Shown here: piece by piece, positions 10,724 to 23,500 of the stretch
Numbering within the stretch: the first letter of the stretch is position 1
Layout of the letters: every line of letters starts with the position of its first letter
Source of the DNA: Mesostigma viride
Taxonomy: Eukaryota; Streptophyta; Mesostigmatophyceae; Mesostigmatales; Mesostigmataceae
Assembly: GCA_009746045.1 (NCBI GenBank)
Contig: RPFO01000082.1
Location: 1,562,276-1,626,275 of the forward strand
Length of the DNA: 64,000 bases
Reading direction: 5' to 3'
Position numbers and translations under genes: made by a program
The notes under the pieces: model-generated
What the model was told of the DNA's origin: nothing
The model's database searches: none
What the model saw: the letters and a program-made list of their open reading frames with translations, nothing else

Positions 10724-13700
10724 CTATGGGGCCTCGTCCACGGTGATCGCGGCCAGCCCGTGCGCCCCGCTCGCGCCCTCGCCCCCGCCAACTCCCCCCC
10801 CCGGCCGTTGGCATAACTCATGGAACAGCCGCGTGGCCTTCTCGGGCGTGGTGAATGCGTACACGGTCGCGCCAGGTGGCACCGCGGTCTCCGGCAGCAC
10901 GACGGCGTGCGGCTCCACCGCGCTGAAGCTGGCGAGCTTAACCTCCCCGTACACGAGCGACCCGCGGTGCATCACGTGGCCCGTGATGGTCGCCCCCGCC
11001 CCGATCACGACGTCATCGCCGATGTCAACCAGATCCTGGTCCGTGACGTCGGTGGTGTCCAGGTAGCAGCGCTTGCCAACGCTGGCGCCCATGATGCGCT
11101 GCCACCATACCAGGAAAGGCGTCCCGCGCAGGTTCTCCAGCACGAGCGACGCGTACGTGGCCGCGAGCGGGCTCACCACGAGGCGCAGTGCGTGGCGGAT
11201 GCCAGAGACCTTGTGTGCGCGCCGCGCCCGCAGCCGGCCGAGCAGCAGCCACTTGGCGACCAGCACGACCAGGCCCAGCGCGCCCGCGAAAGCCATGACC
11301 GCGGCCGAGGAAATGAGCCACCCGAGGGGTAGGCTGCCATCCGTTACGTCGCGGTACAGGCTCAGGTGCAGCAGCAGGCACCCATAGAGCACGCACGCGA
11401 CCACGAAGCAGGTCAGCATCGGCTGTAGCAGCGGGACGAGCCAGTAGATCACGTGCTCGAGCACGTTAAGCGAGCGGTCCTGCCGAACCATGTGCAACGA
11501 GTCCAGCCACGGCTCCGGGACCATGGAGGAGGCGCCCACCCAGTCAGCCGTGCTGGCAGACGCGGCGCCACCGGCACCGACATTAATGCCACTAGCACTG
11601 GCGATATCGCGGGCCCCGGCGGCCCGCTTGGTCATCCCGGTATGGACGCTGTTGGCTCCCGCCACCGCGCCGAGGCCGACAGGTGGCACGACATCGGCCA
11701 TCATGCGCACGGGGGTGCCCATCCAGAGTGTCCCCCCCGCAAGGCATTGACCGACCAGCGTGGCCCCGCGCGTGCCCACAAGTGCCGAGGGGCCGACCTG
11801 TGTGCCGGGCGCCAGCAGCGCGCCCGCCCCGACCTGCGCGACGGGCCCCACGACGACACGGCGGTACTGCACGCGCCGTGCGGGGGGTTGCGCCGAGGGC
11901 GGCCGGTCCTTCCCCCTGGCCTCGCTCCGGCTGGTCCCCCACGCCGCGATGCTCTGGTCCAGGGCCGCAACCTCGCCGTCCTCCTCGTCGTCATCGTAGC
12001 CCCCCCCGCCACCGCCCATCAACGGCCTCAGCTCCGCGGCGTTGCTCGCAGCTGCCCCCTTGCGCGTGCTGCGCAGAGGCCCCGTGGGCAGCAGCACACG
12101 CGAGGTGAGCAGGGTCGCGGCGGGGCCCACGTGGACGTGCCGGCCGAGCGAGATGAGGTCAGCATCCCACGCGGTGGGCAGCGACGCGAGCGAGACTCGG
12201 AAACCCACGTGCGCGCCTTGCAGCCGCAACCACAGCGATAGCCCCTCGCTGCCAGACCACAGCGACGCAAACGCTTGGTAGCAGGACCAGAGCATGCGCT
12301 GGGCCAGCCACGAGCGCGCGTGGTGGAAGCACCAGAGCGTGTGGAAGGCGCCGCGAGGGGATGATGCCGCCGGGGTGGTCCCCGATAGCATCTTGTTCAT
12401 GCCCGCATTGTCCGAGGACGACCCCGATGACTGCCCGGTCGTGCGGATACCGGCAGCCCCACCCTGAATGCTGGCCCCTTCCTTTGCGGCCGCGGTCGTT
12501 GCCACTGCTCCACCGGCAGTCGAGCCGGCCGCCGCGACACTGGAACCCGCCCCTTCGGTTTCGGCCACCAACGGGACTGTCTCTTGCTCCAAGTCCAGGC
12601 CCATGAGGCGCGTGAACTCGTCGTCGCTCACGCCGGTGCTGCCGCCCGCCCCCTTGATGGTGAAGATGTTGGCCAGGGTGTCCTCCCCCGATGGGCCTGG
12701 AGCCCCTTCGTTTGCGGGCCCCTTGTTGACGTTGCCCCCCGTCGCACTGTCCCCACTCCCTATCACACCCCCGCGCGCACCCACGGCCCCATCGGCCTTG
12801 TCCGGGAAGAGGATGGAGAGCGAGATGCGGCCGACGAGGAGCCACTTGGCGGCTGCCGTGAGGATGCACAGCGCAACGCCATAGGCTGCATAGGCGACGG
12901 CGACCGCCCACAGCGCCTTGACCACGAAATGGTCGGCGTACACGCCCTCCACGAGGTCAAAGATTCGCTGCGAGCCGACGCCCTCGCCGCGGTCCGCCAG
13001 CATTGGCGCAACCATAGCAAACAGCGGCGACGTTGAAAGGATCAGTGCGACGAGCGCCCAGCCAGTGTGCGCATCGAACATGGTCTCCCACACCGACAGC
13101 ACGTCTTCAAACAGCACCGAGAGAACGTAGTAGGCCGGGTACGCCGCTACCACGTGCAGCGCCGCAAGGGCCAGCATGCCTGCCAGCTGGGTAATCGCGC
13201 GCACGGGCTCGGGCCAGGGGCTGGTGCGGTTCCAGCAGCGGCAGCAGGACGACCCCGGCGGCTCCTCGGGGGCAACGCCGCCCCTCCCGGCCCCCTCCCT
13301 ACCCTGCCCCGCTCCCGCGCCCACGCCCATGAAGCTCGTGTTGTCGTCATCGGCCAGGAAAGTTGCGCTCGCGTTGGCAGCATCAGCCGTCACGTTCCCA
13401 CCCTCGCCACCATTGTTGTTGTTGATGGTGGTGGTGGTGTTCGTGGCCCCCAATGCACCGGGCTTGCTGCCTTGACCGCGCGGGGGAGTCATCCCAACCG
13501 GCCCCATCCCACCCGCGTCCCATATGCTCGGGTGCACAATCGTGTCCTCCCCGACCTTGGCATCCCCAGAAGGCAGCGTCTCGCAGGGCCGCAGCGTGGC
13601 CAGGTCACCCAGCACCGCGCCGTCGCACATGAGGCTACCGGGGGCGATGGTCGCGCGCGCGCCCACCATGCAGCGTCGGCCGATCACGACGGGGCGGAAG

Positions 13701-14510
13701 CGGAGCAGGTGGCTGACCACCTCGTGGCAGTCGACCGCCGCGCCGTGCTCAATCACGCTGCCCTCGCCCACCGTGAGCAGCGACGCGGTGCCCACGTTGA
13801 GGCTGTTCACCACGACGTCGTCGCCGACATGCGCGCCCAGCGAGCGCAGCCACAGGCGCGCCCACTCGGTGCCCAGGCAGTAGCGGTCGAGGAAGGTGCG
13901 CGTGGCGAGGCCGACCAGCCGCTGCTCCAGCCACCAGAGGAAGAAGCGGGGGCCGCCCGCGACGGGTATGCTGGCGCCCGGGTTCGCGGGCGCCACGATG
14001 CGCAGCACGTGCCCCACAAGGGACACGCCCAGGCACAGGATCACGCCCTGCATGACCGCCGCTGGGGGCACGATCGCCAGCGCGACGTAGCGGTTGTCGG
14101 CGCCATACCCGCGCGAGGACGCCCAGTTGTTCACGAGAAGGAACGAGGGGATGGCCGACGCAAAGAGGGACAGGTAGAGCAGCACAAAGCCCAGCAGCTG
14201 GAGCGCCCCCGTGGCCACGCGCGCGAGCACCGAGGCGCGCCCGGGCGTGCGGCCGTCCGACATGGACCCATGCAGTAGCTCCGCGGGGAGGAAGCGCATG
14301 CCGCGTGGTGCGCCCGGGCCGGTCGGGCCCAGCGTGAATGATCCGCTGGGCATCCCCCGGTTCCTCCCGTCCTGCGGCATCCAGGGCAGGTACGTCCCGC
14401 CGATCGTCACGTTGCCCGCGGCCGCGCGCAGCGAGACGCTGGAGCGGCTCCCGTCCTTGCTGTCCCCGCCGGTGCTGTGGTTGTCAGAGAACTGGCGCCT
14501 GAGCCCGCCG

Positions 14511-14541
<31 letters not shown>

Positions 14542-17500
14542 CACCCTCGCTGAGGTCGTCGGCCATCTCGCGCTCCAGGTGCGCGACGATGGCGTTCACC
14601 GTGGGGAAGTCGGCCACGAGCGTGGGGGGGAGGGTCACGTCGAGCGCGGCCTCGAGAAGGTTGCGGAACTCAACGCCGTTGATGGAGTCCATCCCCGCGT
14701 CTGCGAGGTTGTCGGACAGCGACAGGTGGCCCGGTTCCAGCTTGACTGACGCCGACGGCAGGGTCACCGAGGCGCCCGGGTTTGTGCCTGCGCCCGCGGC
14801 CTCTGCGCCCTTGAGGAGCGATGTGGCCGTGTCCATGACGATCCCTTGCAGAAGCTTGCGCCGCTCCTCGCGCGACATGAGAGACATGTCCACGCTGCCG
14901 ATGGACGTGGACGAGAGCGAGCGTGTCATCACGGGCGCGCGGCTCGACCGCGCAAACGCGCCCGCGGGGTGCCGCGACGCGGGCTCTGAGCGGCCGCCGT
15001 CAGCCCCTCCCATGTCCCCTCCCGGGGCGTCCGTGGTGGACCGTGGCGGGAGCAGCAGAACGGGCACGTGCTGCTCGGGATTCTGGCGGATGCGCGGCCA
15101 GTCAAACGGTGCGGCGACCAGCAGCGAGGGCGCGCTCTGCGAGAGGACCACCCCCAGCGCGGCCCACATCTGCTGCCCCGTGAGCGATCCCATACCGAGA
15201 CGCTTGGCCGCGCCCGAGATGCCGTGGGAAGAGCCCGCGCCGCCGCCCGCCAGCCCGGCGCCCATCGGCCCACCCTTGCGAGCGGCCGACACGGAGACCA
15301 TGCTGGCTCCTGCCACCGCGGCCCACTGCACGGTCACTGAGGGCAGCCCCATGGAGCGGCGCAGGTGCGACATGGAGTCCACCGCGGCACACGCGGCGGC
15401 GTCGAGCGCTTGGTTTGCGGTGCCCAGCAGCGCGCCGACTGAGGAGAAGAGGAGGAATACGTTCAGCGCGTCCTGGGGGGGGGAGGGAGCGCAGGGGGGA
15501 AACCCGGGGGGGGAGAGGGGGCGTGCAAGTGTTCAGGTGTCAGTGCTGTGTGTGTGTGTGTGTGCGTGTGTGCGTGTGTGCGTGTGTGCGTGTGTGCGTG
15601 TGTGCGTGTGTGCGTGTGTGCGTGTGTGCGTGTGTGCGTGTGTGCGTGCGTGTGTTATGTCTGCAGGGCAGCCAAAACCCTGTTGATGTGCAAAATCCGC
15701 CGGCACACAACATCTAAAAAAGCATGCGCTTGAAAAGAAGACAAACAACAACTGAAAATAATATAATAATGTGGAAAATGATATTCCCTCGTATAGCTTA
15801 GCAGGATTCATCTGTTCCCACATGATGCCCCCCCCCCCCCCCCCGACCCACATGATGCTCCTTCCCCCCCCCCCCCCCCGGCTGACCTCGCGCAGTGCGT
15901 GGTGCAGGTTCCACGCGCCGCCCACTTTGGGGTTGTACTCGGAGCGCAGCCGGCCCAGCGTGAGCTGCGAGAGCGGGACCTCCGACTGGAGCACGCCTGC
16001 GCCGTGGATGGCCCCCGCGATGGGTAGCCCTGCCGCCCGCAACCGCGCGACCACCTCAGCGACCTCGCTGGCATCCGCCACGTCGCACTTCTCTACCTTT
16101 ACATCTACCTGCGAGGATGACGCCTTGAGCCACTCCATGGCCTGCGGGGCCTGTCCGCCTGCGCTGCCGGCCACGGGGGTAGTCGCCGTGAACGGTGCAG
16201 GAGACAGGGGGGTGGCCTGCCGGGGGGTGGCCCCCGTGACGGCGGCGCCGGGGCGTGCGGTCACTGGCGTCATCCCCCCCCCCGGGTTGATGTTGCCCAA
16301 GTGACCATGACGGGAGAGCAGGACGACGGAGCGCGCGCCCTCCTCGACCAGCCATTGCGCGGCCAGCAGGCCCAGCTGGCCCGTCCCGCCGCTGATGATG
16401 AACGTGCCGTTGCGGACCGACGCGCCGCTTCCAGAGAGGGCCGCGCCGCCGTCATCGTGCGCGGCGCCCGGTGTCGCAGACGCGCACCAGCCCACGGGGT
16501 CAGACAAGACGACGGCGCCGATGTTGCGTGACAGCTGCAGGAGGCGGAACGCCTGCAGGGACTCGGTGCGGAGATTAAACGTGGAACAGGGGATGGGGCG
16601 CACGTGGCCTTTGTCGAGCAGCTGCGCGAGCTCCGACATGAGGTACGTCACGCGTGCTTGTTCCTTCTGCCAGATGGCGTCGGCGGAGACGGTCGTGTAG
16701 GTGCAGCCCTTGGGGCACAGCTCGGTGAAGGCTTGCGTCTGCGCCGCGGTGAGCATGTTCTGGAGCCCGGTCTCGATGAAGCGCCCCTTCTCCGGGTTGA
16801 GCAGCGACATGCTCCCTGTGACAAACGGCTCGGGCAGCATGTTGAGGATGACGTCGATACCGCCTTTGCCCTTGCCGGTGGCATCACCCTCCGCGACGAG
16901 CCGGCCCATCTCTTCCATGTAGCGGTCGTACTTGCGGGAGCTGCTGACGACCGCCACACCGATGCTCTGCAGGTACTTCTGCTTCTCGTGGTTGCTGGCG
17001 GTAGCAAACACGGTCGCGCCCACGCCCTGTTGGGCAGTATTAGGGAACCAGCCGGCAAAATGAGGGCATCCGTTAAAACTTGCGTGCTTAGGGTGAAGTG
17101 AAATGCCGTTTGCATGCGTAGGACAGATTCTCGGAAATGATTACGAGGCTCTTGGTTTGGGACAGATGTGCTGCGGGACATGTGCGGCAGTGACGGAACC
17201 GGGCGTGTGAGGTAGGATAGAAACATAGAAGTTTGGTGACATAGAAGTATAGAAGTATGGATAACAAATGACTACTGATAGCTGGCGAAGCAGAGCATTT
17301 CCTCATGCAATCTCGCAACCCACATCCCATACCTGGCTGCCGTAGTAACGTGCTGTCCCTACAAGAGAAACCCAGTCGCAGAAATGCAGCAGCCCTGCTC
17401 TACAGTACACGTACAATCGTGGAAACCTGCTGCTGCTCCTCGATGTCTTCCATTTCATAGACCACGCTAGTCACTAACAGCAGCCCACCTGTGCGTACTG

Positions 17501-20500
17501 CACGGCAGCCAGCCCCGCGGCGCCGCACGCCTCATGAATCAGCACCGTCTCGCCGGGCCCCATCTTGGCCGCATGCAGCAGCGCGACCTTGACGGTGACG
17601 TAGCTGGCCGGCAGCGGCGCGCAGTCTGTAAAGCTGAGCGCGGCCGGCATGCGCACGACCTGCTTGGCGACGGCGCTCGCGTGGGAGCGGAGGCACCCGG
17701 GCGCGATGCCAAACACGCGGTCGCCCACGCGCAGGCCCTCGCAGCGGCCAGCTGTTGCCGTCACAATGCCTGCCATTTCCGCGCCGAGGGGCTCGGGGCC
17801 TGCACGCTCGCGCTCCGCGTACGTGGGAAGCACGCCCAGCACCACCAGGATGTCGCGGAAGCTGGCAGACACCACCGGGGGTGGGGTGGGTGGGGGCCAG
17901 ATAACAGAGCCGTGGGGGGGAAGGGGGGAGGGGGCGGGGGGAGATGAAGGGGCAGGAGAGGAAAGCGAGCGATTGGCAAGGTTGTTGGCATGCGGAACCC
18001 TGGGTGAGGAACAGGGACAAGAGAGCAACCCGTGCATGATGCATGGATGATGCATGGACATACCCTAAACAGGATGCAGGGGTCGTGGGGTCAAGGTGAA
18101 CATGTGGCATCAGAGCAACAGAGCAGGAACATGGGGCACCAGAGCAGAACCGACCCATGGAATCCAAGGCAGCATGAAAACTGAAGAAAGAAAGCAGACA
18201 GAGGCTGGGGTTGTCTGCGCAGAGTAAACATGATAGACACTTTTACGTAGTGTATTAATAAATTAATTAAACACGTGCTCTCGTTGGGGAGCCAGGGAGC
18301 ATGAGAGTGCTTTTAATCCCTGTGTGTGCACAGCGGGCAGGGGGCAGAGACCCCCCCCTTTCCTCATGCCACAGGGTGCACAATTGGACCCGTCGAAATG
18401 ATCCGGCATCCCTGTGGGTGCAATAAAGCTTCAACATAGCAAAAGCATGGCAGGTGCTGTAGGGCTGCCCCTGGTCCAGGGGCCGCAGATAGTCTTGGAA
18501 CTCATTCAGAGGTGCCGGTTCGGGAGGATATAAAGGCCTCTCCCGGAGCCTGAGGGGTTTTAGGGGCATAGCCAGGGTTCACCCACAACCCACAACGTTG
18601 TGTATACTGACTGCCACTTCATGCAGACAACCACTTAGAATATGTGTCAACTAGAACCACACAAAGAGGGGGTTGCCAAGCCCCATTCCGTGCAAAAAGG
18701 GCTCGAGGGTATTTAGCAAAGAACAAAACCCATCGAAACAGAGCACGCACATTCATAAGCACGTGCCCACAAGCGCACGGCCCCAACCGCACACACCCAC
18801 AATGTCAGGCCCGTAGGAACACGTCCATGTGCGTGCACCGACAAACCAATGTGCAACAGCACGGCCACATGCATGATGATACAGCCAATACAACCACTGC
18901 AACAGCACAGCCCACCCTACAACGATCTAGCCACGACATCACAATAATTAATGAACACGCAGACTGCGTCACGTGAGCACAACTAACACTTTAACCGCTT
19001 TCAAAGACCACCGCGCTGCCACCTACCGCAGGCCCGCAGCGCGAACGCGGACCTCCAGCTCCCCGTCCTCGAGCGGCGGCGAGCGCGAGAGCGGGCGCAC
19101 CTTGAGCTGCTCCAGCCGGCCCGCTTTCAGCACCTGCAGCTCCACGGGGCGCACCGGCGATATGGTGGATGCTGCCAGCCGCAACACCATGCGCTCCGCC
19201 CCCCGGAAGAGCTGCTCCGGCTCAGGGGATGTTCCCGCCCCTCGCGGCGAGCCCATGCTCACAGCCACGCCCGCGATGGCCCCCACCCCCACCCTGCTCG
19301 CGAGCGGCGTCTGTGCCTGCCCATTCATCACCTCCTCCACCAGCCGGCGCGCCAGCTCCGCGTCGGTGGCATAAGGGTCAGCGTCCAGCAGCATCGTGGG
19401 CGCCAGGTGGCCACCCTCGAGGCGTGCGGTGCGCGCCAGCCCCCACACAGCCGCGTGCGCCGGATTGGGGGCGAGGCCGTACGGGAACCCTCCGCCCACG
19501 TTCTGCGGGTGCATGCCGCCCGCCGTCACCACCCACATCTGGAGCCCTTTGGCCGCGACCGCGGTGGGCGAGCCCGGCCCCCCTGCGACCCCTCCCGAGG
19601 GAGACATGGGCCCTCCCCCGGGCGCGCCGGAGCCATCCCGTAGCTTCGCGGTCTGGAATACGGCCTGCATGAGCAGGAGCACGTTCTCCAGCGCGCGCGT
19701 GTCCGTGCGAGGGATTGCACGCCGCCGCACCTCGGGCGTCATGAACTGGAACTCCACGTCCAGCGCCGCCGAGAAGTTGCCCGTCGTGCCGCTGGCGCCC
19801 GCCACGCCCATCGCGCCGGGCCCTGTGAAGTCGGCCTCTGTCCATTCGCGCGCGTCCCACACGCCGCAGCGCTCGCTGACGTAGATCGCGCCGGCCCACT
19901 CGGCATCCACCAAGAAGTCCCGTACGAGCTCCCACCCGCCACCCGCGGGGTCCACGTCACCAGGGTTGATGCACGAGACCAGCGTCCCCGCAAGTTCCGC
20001 TGCGTACGTCAGCTCCTCGCGGAAGTCGTCCTTGTTGGTGAACACCAGCCAGCGCTTGCCCTCGGTGGCGGTAGCAGCACCGCCCTCGGTGGCGCCCTCG
20101 GCGGCGCCGGTCGCCGACGCAAACCGCGCGGACAGGTCGGCCGAGGCGGAGGAGCCGTATAGGGAGGACAGGGAGGAGCGGCCCGTGGGCAGCGACGGGT
20201 CGGTATCGGTGGCGGACGGCAGCGCCAGCTCGGGCACCCACACGCTCTCGTGCAGGTAGCCCACGCCGTCGCTCAGCTTGGCCAGCGAGCTGTGGGTGAC
20301 CGCCTGCAAGATCGGTAAAATATTGTTGGATCCATAATCATGGTTTGATCGATCAAATATTGTTTGATTGATAATTTTTGTTTGATCAATAATTATTGAT
20401 GGATTGATTAGATTTCCGTCGTGGGGAGTAGCATAGGCACGGTGGGATAGGGAGCAAGAGCGGAAAGAAAGGTCGCGTTACGAAGCGCGGTAGGAGGGCA

Positions 20501-23500
20501 CGATGCCAGATGCGAGGATGGACATCGCGGCTCAACGTGGCTCAACGCGGCATGCTAGCTTAGAGCCCAGAGTCCAAAACAGGGCGTGCTTGTTTGCGCG
20601 CCCTGCCTAGAAGTGCCACGGTGTGCGGTCCACCCAGGCAATGTCAGAGACTCGCAGCATGCCTAACTGGGCAGGCAGCAGCCCAGGACCGGGCCCCCCC
20701 ATGGAAACTATCTCACGACCATTCCTTACTATAACATGTACACAGCAGTACAGACTTTAATGCATCCAACATGTACAAGGGCATACACGTTTATACACCC
20801 AAAACGAACAGTCGCTATCTTTTGCAAAGTACTTTTACTTGGCCAGCCAGCAAAGTTAACAGCTGTACAGGGCGCCTCGTGGCAGAACATTTTGGGCACT
20901 CTCACGACAAGCGTCCTACAGTGATTGCACCAGGGAAGGCGAGAGCCCCCCCCAAAACCATTTCTAAAACAAGTGCCCCTGCACCTCTCCGCCCATATAT
21001 GTCACCTTCACCCATGCTTCCTTTGCCCATGCTACCAGCCCAAAGACAGCCCCCCCGCCCCCCCCCGTACCCCACCTGCAGGGTGAGCCGGTAGAGCGCC
21101 GCCTCCACGCGCCCATGCGCCCCCACGAGGATGACATCAGCGGTGACCATGCCCGACCGACGCTCCGAGACGGACGCGTACACCCACTTGGCGGCGCCGA
21201 CCTCGCCCACCTCGCCCGTGGCGGTGACCAGTATGTCCGCGCACGACGTCGGGATGTACGCGTGCAGGCCGTGCGTGTGCGCGCGCACCATGCCCGGCAT
21301 GGGCACGTGCGCGAGGTGCATGGCCACCTCCAGCCCCATCAGGTGGCCCGCGCCCACCTCGGCGCTCGGCTCGAGCCGCGCGAGCAGCTCGTTCTCGCCG
21401 TACCAGACGGCCTGCAGCGACTGGAAGCGGCTGCCGAGGTGATGCCCGCAGTCCTCCAGCCGCTCGTAGATCGGGCCCACCTCGGCGCGGGTGTTGCAGC
21501 GCTGGCGCACCTCGTCCAGGTCAAAGGGGTCGTCCAGCACGCCCGCGTGCTCCGCCAGGCCCTCCGCACCGAGCACAGAGACAAACCCCTCGGCGATCAC
21601 CGTGCTGTTCGCGCTGTCCGGGGCGCTGTTCGCGCTCGCGCTGCTGCTGTACCGCTGCACCCATCGGCCCGCGGACCGGCCCGCGCTGCCGTCGTCCACA
21701 TTGGTCAGCCCCGCCATGCCGGCCATCTCTTTAGGCAGCGCCTGGCAGGAGCGGATCTCAAAGTGGCCCTTGTCGGCCGGGATGCGGCACGTGATGGACA
21801 GCCGGTGCATGTCGTCCGGCTCCAGCATCAGCGTTTTGCGGAAGACCACGTTCTGCAGGCGCACCGCCACCTCCTTCTCGGGGGGGCCCGTGGGGGGCCC
21901 ACCCACGTAGGAGCCTGGCCACACGGGAGGGTGGAAGTGGACCGACAAGTTGTCCAGGAAAAAAAGCGGAGCTGCGTTAGTTATTCCGACAACACAGGGG
22001 CACATAGATTGATGGGTCTTTCTAAGTCACGACCATGATCACGTGAGGCAGGATAACTGATCCATTATGAAGGATACCCGATCCCTTTTGAAAGATACCC
22101 GGTCCCTTATGAAGGTGGGACAGCGGCAACACCCAACATGACAGTCACAAAACATATTCCACACTGAAATAACATTGCGACAAACGTGACACGCATTCAG
22201 GGCCGAGGGGGCACACAGGACCAGTGTGTCAATCCTCAAAGCCACAAACTGTGCTCCGTGGCATCAACAGGCTGTACGTGGAGGGGGGGAAAGAGGGTGT
22301 CGGGGTCCATAGCTGGTCACAGTTGGCACGCCATGCCGACAGAAAACAGACTGTACCACACACTATCAACACATGCCCGCCACACAGCAGCCTACATAAA
22401 AAAAAGCCTACTACGCTCCCTTGCTGCTCCGTTCACAAGTACTCCAAACACGAGCGATGCATGGGCTCAGGCAAATTTTCCTGCTGCCCAGGGACCCACA
22501 CCGCCATCCTCGGACAACCAGACCCCACCCATCATTGCACCAAGCATGCCCACGCACCCTTCTCGGACAGGCCCCAGTCACCGTCACGGCCTATGGATGG
22601 CCTCGACCGCACGCGTGCACGGGCCATCTGCGCAGGCGTGATCAGGCATTGCAGCGCGGCCGCCGACGCCATCTCCACAAACGCGGCGGGAGGGAATACG
22701 ACCGTTCCATAAATCAGGTGGTCCTCCAACACCCCCCCAAGCCACGCGCCCACGCGCGCCTCGTACACGAGCGACCCATCATAGTTGGTCGTGAGCCGCT
22801 GCAGCAGCCGGTGGGGCGGCCGGCTCCAGGGGCACGCCTGGCGCTTGTAGTGCACCTGCGCGCCCGCCGAGGAGGCGTTGGCGAGCGCGCGGCGGACCTC
22901 AACCTCGGTGTCCTCGATCACATCAATGTCGTCGCGGTCCCGGTTGAGCGAGGCGCACCACACGTACGAGGCACCCGACGTGGCCGAGGAGCCGAGGCAG
23001 AACTTGCCCACCTCGAGCAGGTACGGGTGGGGGCCGACCTCGAGGAAGACCTCGCAGCCGGCATCGACCAGCGCCTCGAACGACGGCTTGAGGCGGAAGG
23101 GCCGGAGGATCAGGTCCACCCAGTGCTCGACGCGCGCGACCTCCTCCGAGACCATCTTCCCTCGAAGCGACGAGACCATGATGCTGTTGTGGGGGACGGA
23201 GAGCTGCGCCTTGGCCACCACCCACGTGTAGGCCTCACGCAGCTGCGCGATGGGCGGGGAGCGATACGCATGTCCGACGCGCAGCTTGACGCCCGTGAGG
23301 CCGAGCTTGTGCATGACGAGGTTCACGGCCGAGTCGGCCCCGCTCAGCACGACCGACTTGGGCCCGTTCACGCCCGCGATGCCCACGCGCGCAGCGCATG
23401 CGTCGCCGCAGATCGCGATCGCACGGCGCGCCTCCTCCTCGTCCACGGGGACTTCCACCATCCGGCCCGCTGAGTCGGGCAGATCCTGGATCATCTTGCC

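Noticed and set aside
10820-15686. Long plus-strand ORFs (170-491 codons) opposite the PKS-like exons
   Set aside because: They are antisense to confirmed exons in GC-rich DNA, show Arg/Pro/Ala-rich shadow composition and no family motifs.
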